Shown piece after piece: positions 41,661 through 52,750 of a stretch of 64,000 nt of DNA. Position numbers and translations under genes: made by a program. The stretch comes from Mycolicibacterium rhodesiae NBB3 (GTDB lineage: Bacteria; Actinomycetota; Actinomycetes; Mycobacteriales; Mycobacteriaceae). The notes beneath the pieces are model-generated. The model did not search any database and was not told the origin of the DNA. It saw only the letters and a program-made list of their open reading frames with translations. Numbering within the stretch: position 1 is the stretch's first letter; every line of letters starts with the position of its first letter. Where the stretch lies: the NCBI RefSeq assembly GCF_000230895.2, contig NC_016604.1, forward strand, positions 3,348,001 to 3,412,000. The letters run 5' to 3'.

Positions 41661-42557
41661 CTAGCGGCTGATCTCTCGCGGGATGTCGACTGCGGTCAGT
41701 TTGTCCGGGTTGCGCATGGCGTAGAAGTGGCTGATCTTTCCCTCGGTGACCTCGACGGTGATGATGCCCTCGAAGCTGTCGCCGAGATACAGCTTCAGCG
41801 CCGGGGCGTTGTTGTACATCGCGGGCTCCACCCGGCCCGACTCCCCGGCCACGCGCACCAATCCGATGATCACCCGCGCGACCTTGTCCGCACCGAGTAT
41901 CGGCCGCCGCGCGGCGCTGCGCTTGCCGTCGCTGTCGGCGGTCCACACGACGTCTTCGGACAGCATCTCGATGAGCCCGTCGAGGTCACCGGTCGACGCC
42001 GCTGCGAAGAAGCGCGCCGTGAGTTCCATGGACAGCTTGGGGTCGACGGGTTCGAAGCGCTTGCGTCGCGACTGGACATGTTCGCGGGCGCGGTGAGCCA
42101 TCTGGCGGACCGCGGCCGAGGACTTGCCGACCGTTGCGGCGATCTCGTCGTGACTGAAGCCGAACACCTCGCGCAGCACGAACACGGCTCGTTCGTCCGG
42201 ACTCAACGTCTCGAGCACGACGAGCATCGCCATCGAAACCGATTCGGCCAGGATCACGTCGGACGACGCGTCTGTGCTGTTGCTGGTCTCCAAGAGCAGC
42301 GGTTCCGGGAGCCACGGGCCGACGTAGTCCTCACGCCTGCGGGACTGCGCCCGCAGCGCGTTGAGGGACTGGCGCGTGACCAACTGGGCGAGGTAGGCCT
42401 TGGTGTCCTGCACCGTCGACAGGTCCACCTCGGCCCAGCGCAGGTAGCTCTCCTGCAACACGTCGTCGGATTCGGTGCCGCTGCCCAGGATCTCGTAGGC
42501 GATCGTGAACAGCAGCGGCCGCAGGGCCGTGAATCGTTCGGCGCGCTCGTCGATCAT
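41661..42557 (-). CDS. ECF41-type sigma factor with SnoaL-like C-terminal domain (cassette A)
   Basis: The 298-residue protein has sigma region 2 (LLFTIAYEILGSGTESDDVL), the ECF41 linker signature WLPEP (residues 89-93), region 4 (LSPDERAVFVLREVFGFSHD, VGKSSAAVRQMAHRARE) and a SnoaL-like C-terminal domain with the conserved DSDGK and NPDKL motifs (YAMRNPDKLTAVDI) known to tune sigma activity in this group. The start overlaps the oxidoreductase stop as ATGA, so the pair is one transcript from the TGTCAC-N17-TGTC promoter at 43786-43812. It is a clear paralogue of the sigma factor at 43840-44817. Confidence 0.9.
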   Translation of the reverse strand: MIDERAERFTALRPLLFTIAYEILGSGTESDDVLQESYLRWAEVDLSTVQDTKAYLAQLVTRQSLNALRAQSRRREDYVGPWLPEPLLLETSNSTDASSDVILAESVSMAMLVVLETLSPDERAVFVLREVFGFSHDEIAATVGKSSAAVRQMAHRAREHVQSRRKRFEPVDPKLSMELTARFFAAASTGDLDGLIEMLSEDVVWTADSDGKRSAARRPILGADKVARVIIGLVRVAGESGRVEPAMYNNAPALKLYLGDSFEGIITVEVTEGKISHFYAMRNPDKLTAVDIPREISR

Positions 42558-43735
42558 GGGCGCACCGGTTGCGACGCGGCAGCGACCTTCTGCTGACGCT
42601 TACCGCCCTTGAGCCAGAAGTAGCTTCCCGGCTTGCGTGCCTCACGCTGCAGGAAGGAGACCGTGCCCTTGCAGACCGCCTCCTTGATCGTGGCCGCGGC
42701 GCGGCCGCCGATGTGCAGCGGCATCACGGTGTCGTCGAGATGCGCGAGCTGCACGAGGCCGCCGTCGCGGCCGAGGCTGATGCACTGGCCGGTGAAGGCC
42801 TGGTTCAGCGGCTTGGGCTCGGTGCCCGCGATGCGACTGAGCACCGTGTTGGCGGCCTGCGCGCCCAGCGGGATCGCGGCCTGGCAGCTCATGCGCAGCG
42901 GCAGGTTCGACGGGGCAGACGCATCGCCTGCCGCGACGATCCGGGGATCGTCGACGCTGGTGAGGGTCTCGTCGGTGAGCAGACGCCCGGCGGCGTCGGT
43001 GCTCAGCCCGCTGCGCGCCGCCACGTCGGGCACCCCGAAGCCCGCGGTCCAGACCGTCACCGTGCTGGCGATCGTGCGGCCGTCGGCCAGGATCACGCAG
43101 TCGGGGCGCACCTCGGTGGCGGTGGAGCCGGGGCCGTCGATGATGGTGACGCCGAGTCGGTTCAGCCTTTTGGCGGCCGAGCGGCGGCCGCGGGCGTGGA
43201 GATACGGCCCCAGGACTCCGCCGCAGACCAGGGTGACGCGACGGCCTTCCTCGGCGAACTCGGCGGCGACCTCGAGGCCGGTGGGCCCCGCCCCGATCAC
43301 CGTCATCGGCGCATCGGTGCCTGCCGCCTGAAAGGCCGCCTTCAGCTGTTGGGCGTGCTCGAGTTCCGAGATGGGGTAGGCGAATTCGGCAGCTCCGGGC
43401 ACGACTGGCGCAGCGCCGTGGCTGCCGATGGCGTAGATCAGGTAGTCGTAGGTCAGCTCACCGCCGCTCGCGAGTTCGATGCTGCGCCGCGGCGCATCGA
43501 TGCGGGCCACCGAATCGACGATCAGCTGGATTCCTGCGCCGAGGATCTCCGAGTAGTCGACCACCGCGTCATCGGTGCCGGTCACCAACTGGTGCAACCG
43601 GATCCGCTCGACGAACTTCGGGCGCGGGTTGATCAGCGTGACGTCGACGTTCTCGTTGAGCCGCAGATGGTTGGCGGCCAGCACGCCGGCGTATCCGCCG
43701 CCGATCACGATCACGCGGGTCTTCTGTGCGGTCAT
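42554..43735 (-). CDS. NDH-2-like FAD/NAD(P) oxidoreductase (cassette A)
   Basis: The 393-residue protein has two Rossmann motifs (VIVIGGGYAGVLAANHL at residues 8-24, and MTVIGAGPTGLEVAAEFAEE near 145) and an FAD-binding GDASAP near 275, as in type II NADH dehydrogenase-like pyridine nucleotide-disulfide oxidoreductases. No redox-active Cys pair is seen near the first FAD motif, so a simple NADH/FAD oxidoreductase is more likely than a disulfide reductase. GAGGAG precedes the ATG, so the message is leadered by about 45 bases. Partner of the ECF41 sigma factor. Confidence 0.88.
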   Translation of the reverse strand: MTAQKTRVIVIGGGYAGVLAANHLRLNENVDVTLINPRPKFVERIRLHQLVTGTDDAVVDYSEILGAGIQLIVDSVARIDAPRRSIELASGGELTYDYLIYAIGSHGAAPVVPGAAEFAYPISELEHAQQLKAAFQAAGTDAPMTVIGAGPTGLEVAAEFAEEGRRVTLVCGGVLGPYLHARGRRSAAKRLNRLGVTIIDGPGSTATEVRPDCVILADGRTIASTVTVWTAGFGVPDVAARSGLSTDAAGRLLTDETLTSVDDPRIVAAGDASAPSNLPLRMSCQAAIPLGAQAANTVLSRIAGTEPKPLNQAFTGQCISLGRDGGLVQLAHLDDTVMPLHIGGRAAATIKEAVCKGTVSFLQREARKPGSYFWLKGGKRQQKVAAASQPVRP

Positions 43736-43785
43736 TTCGGTCTCCTCAGGTCATCCTGCTCACCGTTGAGCTGGTCTGCCCTCGA

Positions 43786-43812
43786 GACACCGCGCACACC
43801 CGGAGTGTGACA
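43786..43812 (-). promoter_or_regulatory. ECF41-type promoter of cassette A
   Basis: Minus strand TGTCAC (43812-43807), 17-base spacer, TGTC (43789-43786), followed by tcgagggc. This fits the TGTCACA...CGTC-type promoters reported for ECF41 autoregulation, and is matched exactly in layout by 45998-46024. Confidence 0.7.
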
Positions 43813-43839
43813 GCTTTGCCCGCGATGTGTCGCACATCA

Positions 43840-44817
43840 CTAACGGCTGATCGTCCGCGGGATCGTGATGCCTGCGAGCTTGTCGGGGTTGCGCATCGCG
43901 TAGAGGTTGGTGATCTTGTCATCGATCACCTCGAACACGAAGACACCCTCGAGGTGCTCGCCGGTGTAAACGACCACTGCGGGGGCGCTGTTGTAGACCG
44001 CTGTCTCGAACCTGATCTCCTGCATCTCTCTGGCCACCCGGAACAGCTGCGCCATGATGGCGGCGACTCGTCGTGCGCCGACGACGGGCCTGCGGATCGC
44101 GGTCGCCTTGCCGCCGTGATCCGCGGTCCATGTGGCTCCCGGCGCCAACAGCGCCATCAGTTCGGTCATGTCGCCGGTGGACGCGGCGGTCAGGAACTGC
44201 TCGGTGATGTGACGAGTTCGTTCGGCGTCGACGGGTCCGAACCGGTTGCGCCGGGCGTGCACGTGTTCGCGCGCCCGGTGCGCCATCTGGCGCACCGTCG
44301 CCACGGGTTTGCCGACGGCCCCGCTGATTTCGCCGTAGGCAAAACCGAACACCTCACGCAGGACGAAGACCGCACGCTCGTCGGGGGTGAGCGTTTCGAG
44401 CAGGACTAGCATCGCCATCGAAACAGACTCGGCGAGAACGATATCGGCCGAGGCGTCGCGGTCGTCGAGGAGCAGCGGTTCGGGCAGCCACGGTCCGATG
44501 TAGTCCTCGCGGCGACGCACACCCTCGCGAAGAGTGTTGAGCGCCTGCCGCGTGACCAGTTGTGCGAGATACGACTTGGTGTCGCGCACCGTCGCCAGGT
44601 CCACGTCCGCCCACCGCAGATAACTGTCCTGGAGCACGTCGTCGGATTCGGTTGCCGAACCGAGGATTTCGTAGGCGATCGTGAACAGCAGCGGTCGCAG
44701 ATGGGTGAACCGCTCGGCATGGTCTCCGCTGGCGGAGCCGGCAATCGGACTCTGGCCGGCCGAGCCGGAAATCGGACTCTGGCCGGCCGAGCCGGCAATC
44801 GGGCCCTGAGCGGTCAC
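43840..44817 (-). CDS. ECF41-type sigma factor with SnoaL-like C-terminal domain (cassette B)
   Basis: The 325-residue protein matches cassette A's sigma factor along most of its length: LLFTIAYEILGSATESDDVL, the WLPEP linker, LTPDERAVFVLREVFGFAYG, the C-terminal DHGGK motif and YAMRNPDKLAGITI. It differs by an N-terminal repeat region (GPIAGSAGQSP, ISGSAGQSP, IAGSAS) encoded by 27-bp tandem repeats. The GTG start overlaps the oxidoreductase stop (GTGA), so oxidoreductase B and this sigma factor are coupled. Confidence 0.9.
   Translation of the reverse strand: MTAQGPIAGSAGQSPISGSAGQSPIAGSASGDHAERFTHLRPLLFTIAYEILGSATESDDVLQDSYLRWADVDLATVRDTKSYLAQLVTRQALNTLREGVRRREDYIGPWLPEPLLLDDRDASADIVLAESVSMAMLVLLETLTPDERAVFVLREVFGFAYGEISGAVGKPVATVRQMAHRAREHVHARRNRFGPVDAERTRHITEQFLTAASTGDMTELMALLAPGATWTADHGGKATAIRRPVVGARRVAAIMAQLFRVAREMQEIRFETAVYNSAPAVVVYTGEHLEGVFVFEVIDDKITNLYAMRNPDKLAGITIPRTISR
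44737..44810. repeat. 27-bp tandem repeat at the sigma factor B N-terminus (about 2.7 copies)
   Basis: Two 27-base units at 44737-44763 and 44764-44790 differ at one base (GCCGGCAAT versus GCCGGAAAT) and a partial third follows to 44810. In frame they encode nine-residue units (SAGQSP, I/A or S, G). Period and position suggest a length-variable locus. Confidence 0.8.
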
Positions 44818-45989
44818 GTGAGCACCTTCGGAAACACCGGTTGCTCGGGACGTGGTCCGCCCTTGAGCCAGAACGCCGCGGACGGCTTGCGGGCGCCTCT
44901 GCGCAGCGCCCATAGCGTGCCCTTGCAGATCCCCTCCTTGACCTTGGCGACGAAGCGGCCGCTGAAGTACACATCCACCGGCGAGTCGTCCTTGCGGGCA
45001 ACCTGCAGGATGCCGGACTTGCGACCAAGGCTGATGCAGACGCCGCCGAAGCCGTACTCGAAGTTCGCGGGCGCGGCGCCTGCGATGCGACTCAGCACCG
45101 TATTCGCGGCCTGAGGGCCGAGCTGTGACGCCGACGCGCAGCACATCCGTAGTGGCTCGCCCGAGGGCGATGCGCAGTCCCCGGCGGCGACGATCCGTTC
45201 GTCGTCGACGCTCGTCAGCGTTTCGTCCGTCAACAGCCGACCCATGTCGTCGGTGCGCAGACCGCTGCTGGCCGCGAGGTCGGGCACGCCGAAGCCTGCC
45301 GTCCATACGGTCACCGCGCTGGGGCGCACGGCGCCGTCGGCAAAGACCACCGCGTCGCGCCGAACTTCGGTCACCACGTCGGTCTCGAGCACCTTTACGC
45401 CGAGCTTGCGCATCACCTTGGCGACCGAACGACGTCCGGATGCCGACAGGTACGGGCCGAGTTGTCCGCCGCATACCAGGGTGACGTTGCGGCCCTGCTC
45501 GGCGAGTTCGGTGGCGGTCTCGATCCCGGTGAGCCCGGCGCCGACGACAGTCACCGGCGCGGCGGGGTGGAGGGTGTCGAGTAAGTCATGCAGTCGCTGC
45601 GCCTGCTCGAGTTCCGCTAGTGGATGAGCGAATTCGGCCGCGCCGGGTACCGACGCGGGAACGGCGCCCGTGCTGCCGACCGCGTAGACGACGTAGTCGT
45701 AGGCGAGCGCCGCGCCGGACACCAACTCAACGGTGCGGTTGGCGAAGTCGATGCGGGTCGCGGTGTCGACGACGAGCGCGACGCCGTCCCCGAGCAGGCT
45801 GCCGTAGTCGACGGTCGCGTCGTAGTTGCCGGCCACATGCTGATGCAGCCGGATCCGCTCGACGAACGTCGGCCGCGGGTTGACCATCGTGATGTCGATG
45901 TCGCCGCGCATCCGCAGATGGTTGGCCGCGAGTGTTCCTGAGTAGCCGCCGCCGATGACGACGACCTTGGGTGCGTGGTTTCCAGTCAT
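44814..45989 (-). CDS. NDH-2-like FAD/NAD(P) oxidoreductase (cassette B)
   Basis: The 391-residue paralogue of the cassette A oxidoreductase: VVVIGGGYSGTLAANHLRMR at the start, VTVVGAGLTGIETATELAEQ near 148, GDCASP near 275, and shared blocks such as NPRPTFVERIRLHQH, TVWTAGFGVPDLAA and DETLTSVDDERIVAAGD. It lies first in its cassette, upstream of sigma factor B. ATG 45989 is 8 bases after the promoter's TGTC, so this copy should be leaderless, unlike copy A. Confidence 0.88.
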   Translation of the reverse strand: MTGNHAPKVVVIGGGYSGTLAANHLRMRGDIDITMVNPRPTFVERIRLHQHVAGNYDATVDYGSLLGDGVALVVDTATRIDFANRTVELVSGAALAYDYVVYAVGSTGAVPASVPGAAEFAHPLAELEQAQRLHDLLDTLHPAAPVTVVGAGLTGIETATELAEQGRNVTLVCGGQLGPYLSASGRRSVAKVMRKLGVKVLETDVVTEVRRDAVVFADGAVRPSAVTVWTAGFGVPDLAASSGLRTDDMGRLLTDETLTSVDDERIVAAGDCASPSGEPLRMCCASASQLGPQAANTVLSRIAGAAPANFEYGFGGVCISLGRKSGILQVARKDDSPVDVYFSGRFVAKVKEGICKGTLWALRRGARKPSAAFWLKGGPRPEQPVFPKVLT

Positions 45990-45997
45990 GCCCTCAA

Positions 45998-46024
45998 GAC
46001 ACCGCCCGCGGCTCGATCGTGACA
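45998..46024 (-). promoter_or_regulatory. ECF41-type promoter of cassette B
   Basis: Minus strand TGTCAC (46024-46019), 17-base spacer, TGTC (46001-45998), then ttgagggc and ATG 45989. Same boxes, spacer length and downstream bases as cassette A. Confidence 0.7.
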
Positions 46025-46055
46025 AAAAGTGACGTGGGTCACTCGCGGCGCGAAC

Positions 46056-47630
46056 TCACTCCACTTGATAGCGGGGGAACACGCCGACCGGCGGCGGCAG
46101 CGCGGTGCCGGGTGCGATCCGGGTGCCGATCGCCGCGAAGGTCCGCTGATCCTGCGGTACACCGAGCAGATCGAGCAGCGTGGCCGTCGAGTCGGGCATC
46201 ACCGGCTGGCTCAGCACTGTGGCGATGCGCACCGTCTCCAGCGTCGTGTACAGCACGGTGCGAAACCGTGCCTCGTCGGACTTGCGCAGCACCCAGGGCT
46301 CCTGTGCGGAGAAGTACTTGTTCGCCGCGCCGAGCACCGACCAGATCGCCTCCAGCGCCAGATGCATGGCGGTGGCATCGAAATGCGCGCGCACCCGCTC
46401 GAGCAATCCATCGGCGGCGCCCAACAGCTGCTGATCGTCGGCGGCGAATTCGCCTGGCTCAGGGACGATTCCGTCGAGGTTCTTGGCCACCATCGACAGT
46501 GACCGTTGCGCGAGGTTGCCCAGCTCGTTGGCGAGGTCGGCGTTGATGCGGCCGATGATCGCGTCCTCGCTGTAACTGCCGTCCTGGCCGAACGGCACCT
46601 CCCGCAGGAAGAAGTAGCGCACCTGGTCGACCCCGAAAGCATCGACCAACGCATTCGGATCGACGACATTGCCGACCGACTTACTCATCTTCTCACCGCG
46701 GTTGAGAACAAACCCGTGCACGAACACCTTGCGCGGCAGCTCGATTCCCGCCGACATCAGAAACGCCGGCCAGTAGACCGTATGGAACCGGATGATGTCC
46801 TTGCCGATCATGTGCAGGTCGGCGGGCCAGAATCGCTGGAACGTCTCCGACGAGGTGTCGGGAAATCCGACGCCGGTCAGATAGTTCGTCAGCGCATCGA
46901 CCCACACGTACATCACGTGATCGGGGTGGTCGGGCACCGGCACGCCCCAGTCGAACGTCGTGCGGGATATCGACAGATCGCGCAGCCCGCCCGAGACGAA
47001 GCTGACCACCTCGTTGCGCCGCACACCGGGTTCGATGAACTCCGGATGCGCTTGGTAGTGCGCCAGCAGCTTGTCGGTGTAGGCCGACAGCCGGAAGAAG
47101 TACGTCTGCTCCTCGGTCCACGTCACCGGCGCACCGGTCTCGGTGGCGATCCGGACACCGTCGGCGTTGAGACTGGTTTCGCCCTCGGTGACGAAGCCTT
47201 CGTCGCGCACCGAGTACCAGCCGGAGTAGGTGTCGAGGTAGATGTCGCCGGCCTCGTTCATCCGCTTCCAGATCTCGATCGACGCCGCATAGTGGTCGGC
47301 ATCCGAGGTCCGGATGAACCGGTCGAACGAGATGTTCAGCTTCTCCTGCATCCGCTCGAAGACATCCGAATTGCGCCGCGCAAGCTCCGCGGTCGGGATG
47401 CCGAGGGCGGCGGCCGTCTCCGCCATCTTCTGGCCGTGTACGTCGGTGCCGGTCAGGTAGCGCACGTCGAAGCCGTCCAGTCGCTTGAACCGCGCTATCG
47501 AATCGGTCGCGACGTACTCGTAGGCGTGGCCGATGTGCGGATCGCCGTTCGGATAAGCGATGGCCGTAGTGATGTAGTAAGGGTCCCGGGGGCTGAGCGT
47601 CTTTGCGCCGTGGGAAGAAATGCTGCTCAT
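46056..47630 (-). CDS. metG: Methionyl-tRNA synthetase
   Basis: The 524-residue class I synthetase charges tRNA-Met. The signature PHIGHAYEYV (HIGH) lies at residues 31-40 and EKMSKSVGN (KMSKS) near 307, with YITTAIAYPNGD at the start and the anticodon-binding domain in the last 150 residues. No C-terminal EMAP/tRNA-binding extension is present, as in mycobacterial MetG. It is divergent from tatD with a composite -10 between them. Position matches Rv1007c. Confidence 0.97.
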   Translation of the reverse strand: MSSISSHGAKTLSPRDPYYITTAIAYPNGDPHIGHAYEYVATDSIARFKRLDGFDVRYLTGTDVHGQKMAETAAALGIPTAELARRNSDVFERMQEKLNISFDRFIRTSDADHYAASIEIWKRMNEAGDIYLDTYSGWYSVRDEGFVTEGETSLNADGVRIATETGAPVTWTEEQTYFFRLSAYTDKLLAHYQAHPEFIEPGVRRNEVVSFVSGGLRDLSISRTTFDWGVPVPDHPDHVMYVWVDALTNYLTGVGFPDTSSETFQRFWPADLHMIGKDIIRFHTVYWPAFLMSAGIELPRKVFVHGFVLNRGEKMSKSVGNVVDPNALVDAFGVDQVRYFFLREVPFGQDGSYSEDAIIGRINADLANELGNLAQRSLSMVAKNLDGIVPEPGEFAADDQQLLGAADGLLERVRAHFDATAMHLALEAIWSVLGAANKYFSAQEPWVLRKSDEARFRTVLYTTLETVRIATVLSQPVMPDSTATLLDLLGVPQDQRTFAAIGTRIAPGTALPPPVGVFPRYQVE

Positions 47631-47639
47631 TTGGGGGTC

Positions 47640-47649
47640 AGCTTATTGT
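47640..47649. promoter_or_regulatory. Composite bidirectional -10 (ANNNTANNNT) for metG and tatD
   Basis: The decamer agcttattgt gives TATTGT on the plus strand, 6 bases before the tatD GTG 47656, and TAAGCT on the minus strand, 9 bases before the metG ATG 47630. The hexamers share TA, as at 4151 and 39093. Confidence 0.55.
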
Positions 47650-47655
47650 GTTGCG

Positions 47656-50633
<2,978 letters not shown>

Positions 50634-50637
<4 letters not shown>

Positions 50638-51422
50638 TGCAGCGCGCGAGCGATCAACGAAACGAACTCCCGGCAGGACTGGTATCGGTCCTCTGGCGCC
50701 TTGGCAAGGGCTTTCGCCGTGATCGAGTCGAACACGCGTGGCAGCCATGGCAATTCATGTGACCAGCGTGGCGGCGGCTGATGTAGGTGTGCCTCGATGA
50801 GGCCTAGTCCGCTCGGCGCGGTGAACGGCGGCGACCCGGTGATCATTTCCACGAGGGTGCATGCCAGCGCGTACTCGTCGGTGGCACCGGTCGGAGCGTG
50901 TCCGGTGATCAGTTCCGGTGCCGCGTACGGAAGCGACGCCTCGATCTGAGACGGCCGGCGGCCGATATCGTCGGCGATCGCGTGGGCGACTCCGAAGTCG
51001 ATGAGGACGGCGTCGGAATAGTTCTGGCGGACAAGGATGTTCGCGGGCTTCACGTCGCAGTGCACGATCGCGCGGTTGTGCGTGTAGTCCAGCGCGTCGG
51101 CGATCTGCTCCAATGCGCCAAGGCGTTTCGCCGTCGTCTCCACGCCCGCGATGCCACCGCCGGCGACCAGTTCCATCGACAGCCAGCCGGGGCCCCGGTC
51201 GTACACCGTCACGATGTGGGGATGGGTCAGGCGACGGGCGAATTCGAACTCGCGTCGTAGCCGCGCGATGTGAACAAGGTCGCGATGCTCATCGTCGAGG
51301 ACCTTCAGCGCCACGTCCCGATCCGAATTCGGGTCGTATGCCCGGTAAACCGTCGCGTACCCGCCGTGGCCGATCGCTTCGTCGACGACGTGATCTTCAA
51401 ACTTCTCGCCGGGCGAGAGCAC
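50634..51422 (-). CDS. Soluble Ser/Thr protein kinase, non-RD type
   Basis: The 262-residue protein is a Hanks-type kinase: glycine loop [14 protein letters not shown] (residues 17-30), [10 protein letters not shown] with the catalytic Lys near 40, catalytic loop [13 protein letters not shown] (near 119) and the metal-binding IDFGVAHA near 140, then [10 protein letters not shown]. The catalytic loop reads HCD instead of HRD, so it is a non-RD kinase that may not need activation-loop phosphorylation. There is no membrane helix or sensor domain, unlike PknB. It lies head-on to ksgA, whose stop it shares (CTAG), and separates ksgA from ispE. TACGCT ends 6 bases before the GTG. Confidence 0.9.
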
Positions 51423-51428
51423 ATCCTC

Positions 51429-51434
51429 AGCGTA
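51429..51434 (-). promoter_or_regulatory. Leaderless -10 of the soluble kinase
   Basis: Minus strand TACGCT, then GAGGAT, then GTG 51422. GAGGAT could alternatively act as a ribosome site. Confidence 0.4.
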
Positions 51435-51493
51435 GGGGTTTGCGCCCCAACATTGACCTGCTCAGACGGCACCTTGCACCCGTGTCACTCCGA

Positions 51494-51499
51494 TAGTGT
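51494..51499 (+). promoter_or_regulatory. Leaderless -10 of ispE
   Basis: TAGTGT, then tcctct (6 bases), then GTG 51506. It shows that ispE has its own promoter here instead of relying on rpfB-ksgA. Confidence 0.5.
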
Positions 51500-51505
51500 T
51501 CCTCT

Positions 51506-52465
51506 GTGTCCAATGGCAGCACCGCGTCCGAGTGGGTTCCTACCGGATCGGTCACGGTGCGGGTGCCGGGCAAGGTCAATCTGTACCTCGAGGTCGGGGA
51601 CCGCCGCGACGACGGCTACCACGAACTGGCCACTGTCTTTCATGCTGTATCACTGCTCGATGAGATCACCGTCCGCAACGCCGACGTGCTGTCACTCGAG
51701 TTGGCGGGCGAAGGCGTGGACACGCTGCCCGCCGACGAGCGCAACCTCGCCTGGCGCGCCGCCGAGGTGCTGGCCGAGCATGTCGGCCGGGCACCGGATG
51801 TGGCGATACTCGTCGAGAAATCGATACCGGTGGCGGGCGGGATGGCCGGCGGCAGCGCCGACGCCGCCGCGGTGCTCGTCGCGATGAACACGTTGTGGGA
51901 GCTCGGAGTGCCCAGGCGCGACCTCCACGTGCTGGCCGCTCAGCTCGGCAGCGACGTTCCTTTCGCGCTGCACGGCGGCACCGCACTGGGCACGGGCCGC
52001 GGCGAGGAGTTGGCAACGGTGCTCGCCCGCAACACGTTTCACTGGGTGCTGGCGTTCGCCGAGGGTGGGCTGTCGACGCCCGCGGTGTTCGCCGAGATCG
52101 ACCGGTTGCGCGCGGAGGATCGGGACGCGCCCCCTCGTCTCGAGGACCCCGAACCCTTACTGGCGGCGCTGGCCTCTGGCGACCCGGCACAGCTGGCACC
52201 GCTGCTCGGCAACGACCTGCAACCGGCGGCACTGAGCCTCGCTCCGGATCTGCGGCGCACCCTGCGCGCCGGGACCGACGCGGGGGCGCTGGCGGGCATC
52301 ATCTCGGGCTCCGGCCCGACGTGTGCGTTCCTGTGCGCGTCGGCGTCGGCCGCGGTGGACGTTGCCTCCGAGATGGCCGGGGCCGGGGTCTGCCGCACGG
52401 TGCGGGTGGCCAGCGGCCCCGTGCAGGGCGCGCGGGTGGTACCCGCGCCGTCGGCCTCGGTCTGA
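51506..52465 (+). CDS. ispE: 4-diphosphocytidyl-2-C-methyl-D-erythritol kinase
   Basis: The 319-residue GHMP kinase phosphorylates CDP-methylerythritol in the non-mevalonate isoprenoid pathway. It has the N-terminal [20 protein letters not shown] (residues 21-40), the ATP-binding [20 protein letters not shown] near 113, GSDVPFAL and the C-terminal [12 protein letters not shown] long Arg/Asp-rich interval near residue 210 is normal in mycobacterial IspE. In M. tuberculosis it follows ksgA directly; here a kinase gene intervenes and ispE has its own -10. Confidence 0.95.
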   Translation: MSNGSTASEWVPTGSVTVRVPGKVNLYLEVGDRRDDGYHELATVFHAVSLLDEITVRNADVLSLELAGEGVDTLPADERNLAWRAAEVLAEHVGRAPDVAILVEKSIPVAGGMAGGSADAAAVLVAMNTLWELGVPRRDLHVLAAQLGSDVPFALHGGTALGTGRGEELATVLARNTFHWVLAFAEGGLSTPAVFAEIDRLRAEDRDAPPRLEDPEPLLAALASGDPAQLAPLLGNDLQPAALSLAPDLRRTLRAGTDAGALAGIISGSGPTCAFLCASASAAVDVASEMAGAGVCRTVRVASGPVQGARVVPAPSASV

Positions 52466-52510
52466 CCAGCCCCGGTGTGACCCAGGCCGCAATCGGCGCG
52501 CAATTTTGGC

Positions 52511-52528
52511 AACTACTTAAGAGTTGTT
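52511..52528. promoter_or_regulatory. Imperfect inverted repeat upstream of the acyl-AMP ligase
   Basis: AACTACT-TAAG-AGTTGTT: seven-base arms with one mismatch in a 285-bp gap between ispE and the acyl-AMP ligase. It could be an operator; the rest of the gap shows no credible gene. Confidence 0.25.
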
Positions 52529-52750
52529 TAAGATGATTGCGGTGAAAACTCGCAGTCTTGGACTGGTCGCGAACAGTGCGCCCGCCGGCAGCCTCGGTGG
52601 GCGTTTCGTTGTGACCGACTGCGGACGCCAGGCATCACCATTTCGAGACTTAACCGCTCCCCAATTGTGCGCGCGTCCACTGGAAAGCGGCCCTGATCAG
52701 GCGGAGTATGACATTCGGGCATTTGCTGTTCGGAAACCGAGGAGTTTGTC

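Noticed and set aside
43840..45474. A 544-codon frame joining sigma factor B to upstream sequence
   Set aside because: The upstream half is out of register with the oxidoreductase on the same strand; the coupled GTG at 44817 is the real start.
46025..46055. T-box or other leader element for metG
   Set aside because: metG reads the other way from 47630 with at most a few bases of leader; no T-box features are present there.
52511..52528. KstR-type operator
   Set aside because: The arms AACTACT/AGTTGTT do not match the AACnnGTT-type core remembered for KstR; kept only as an unassigned inverted repeat.
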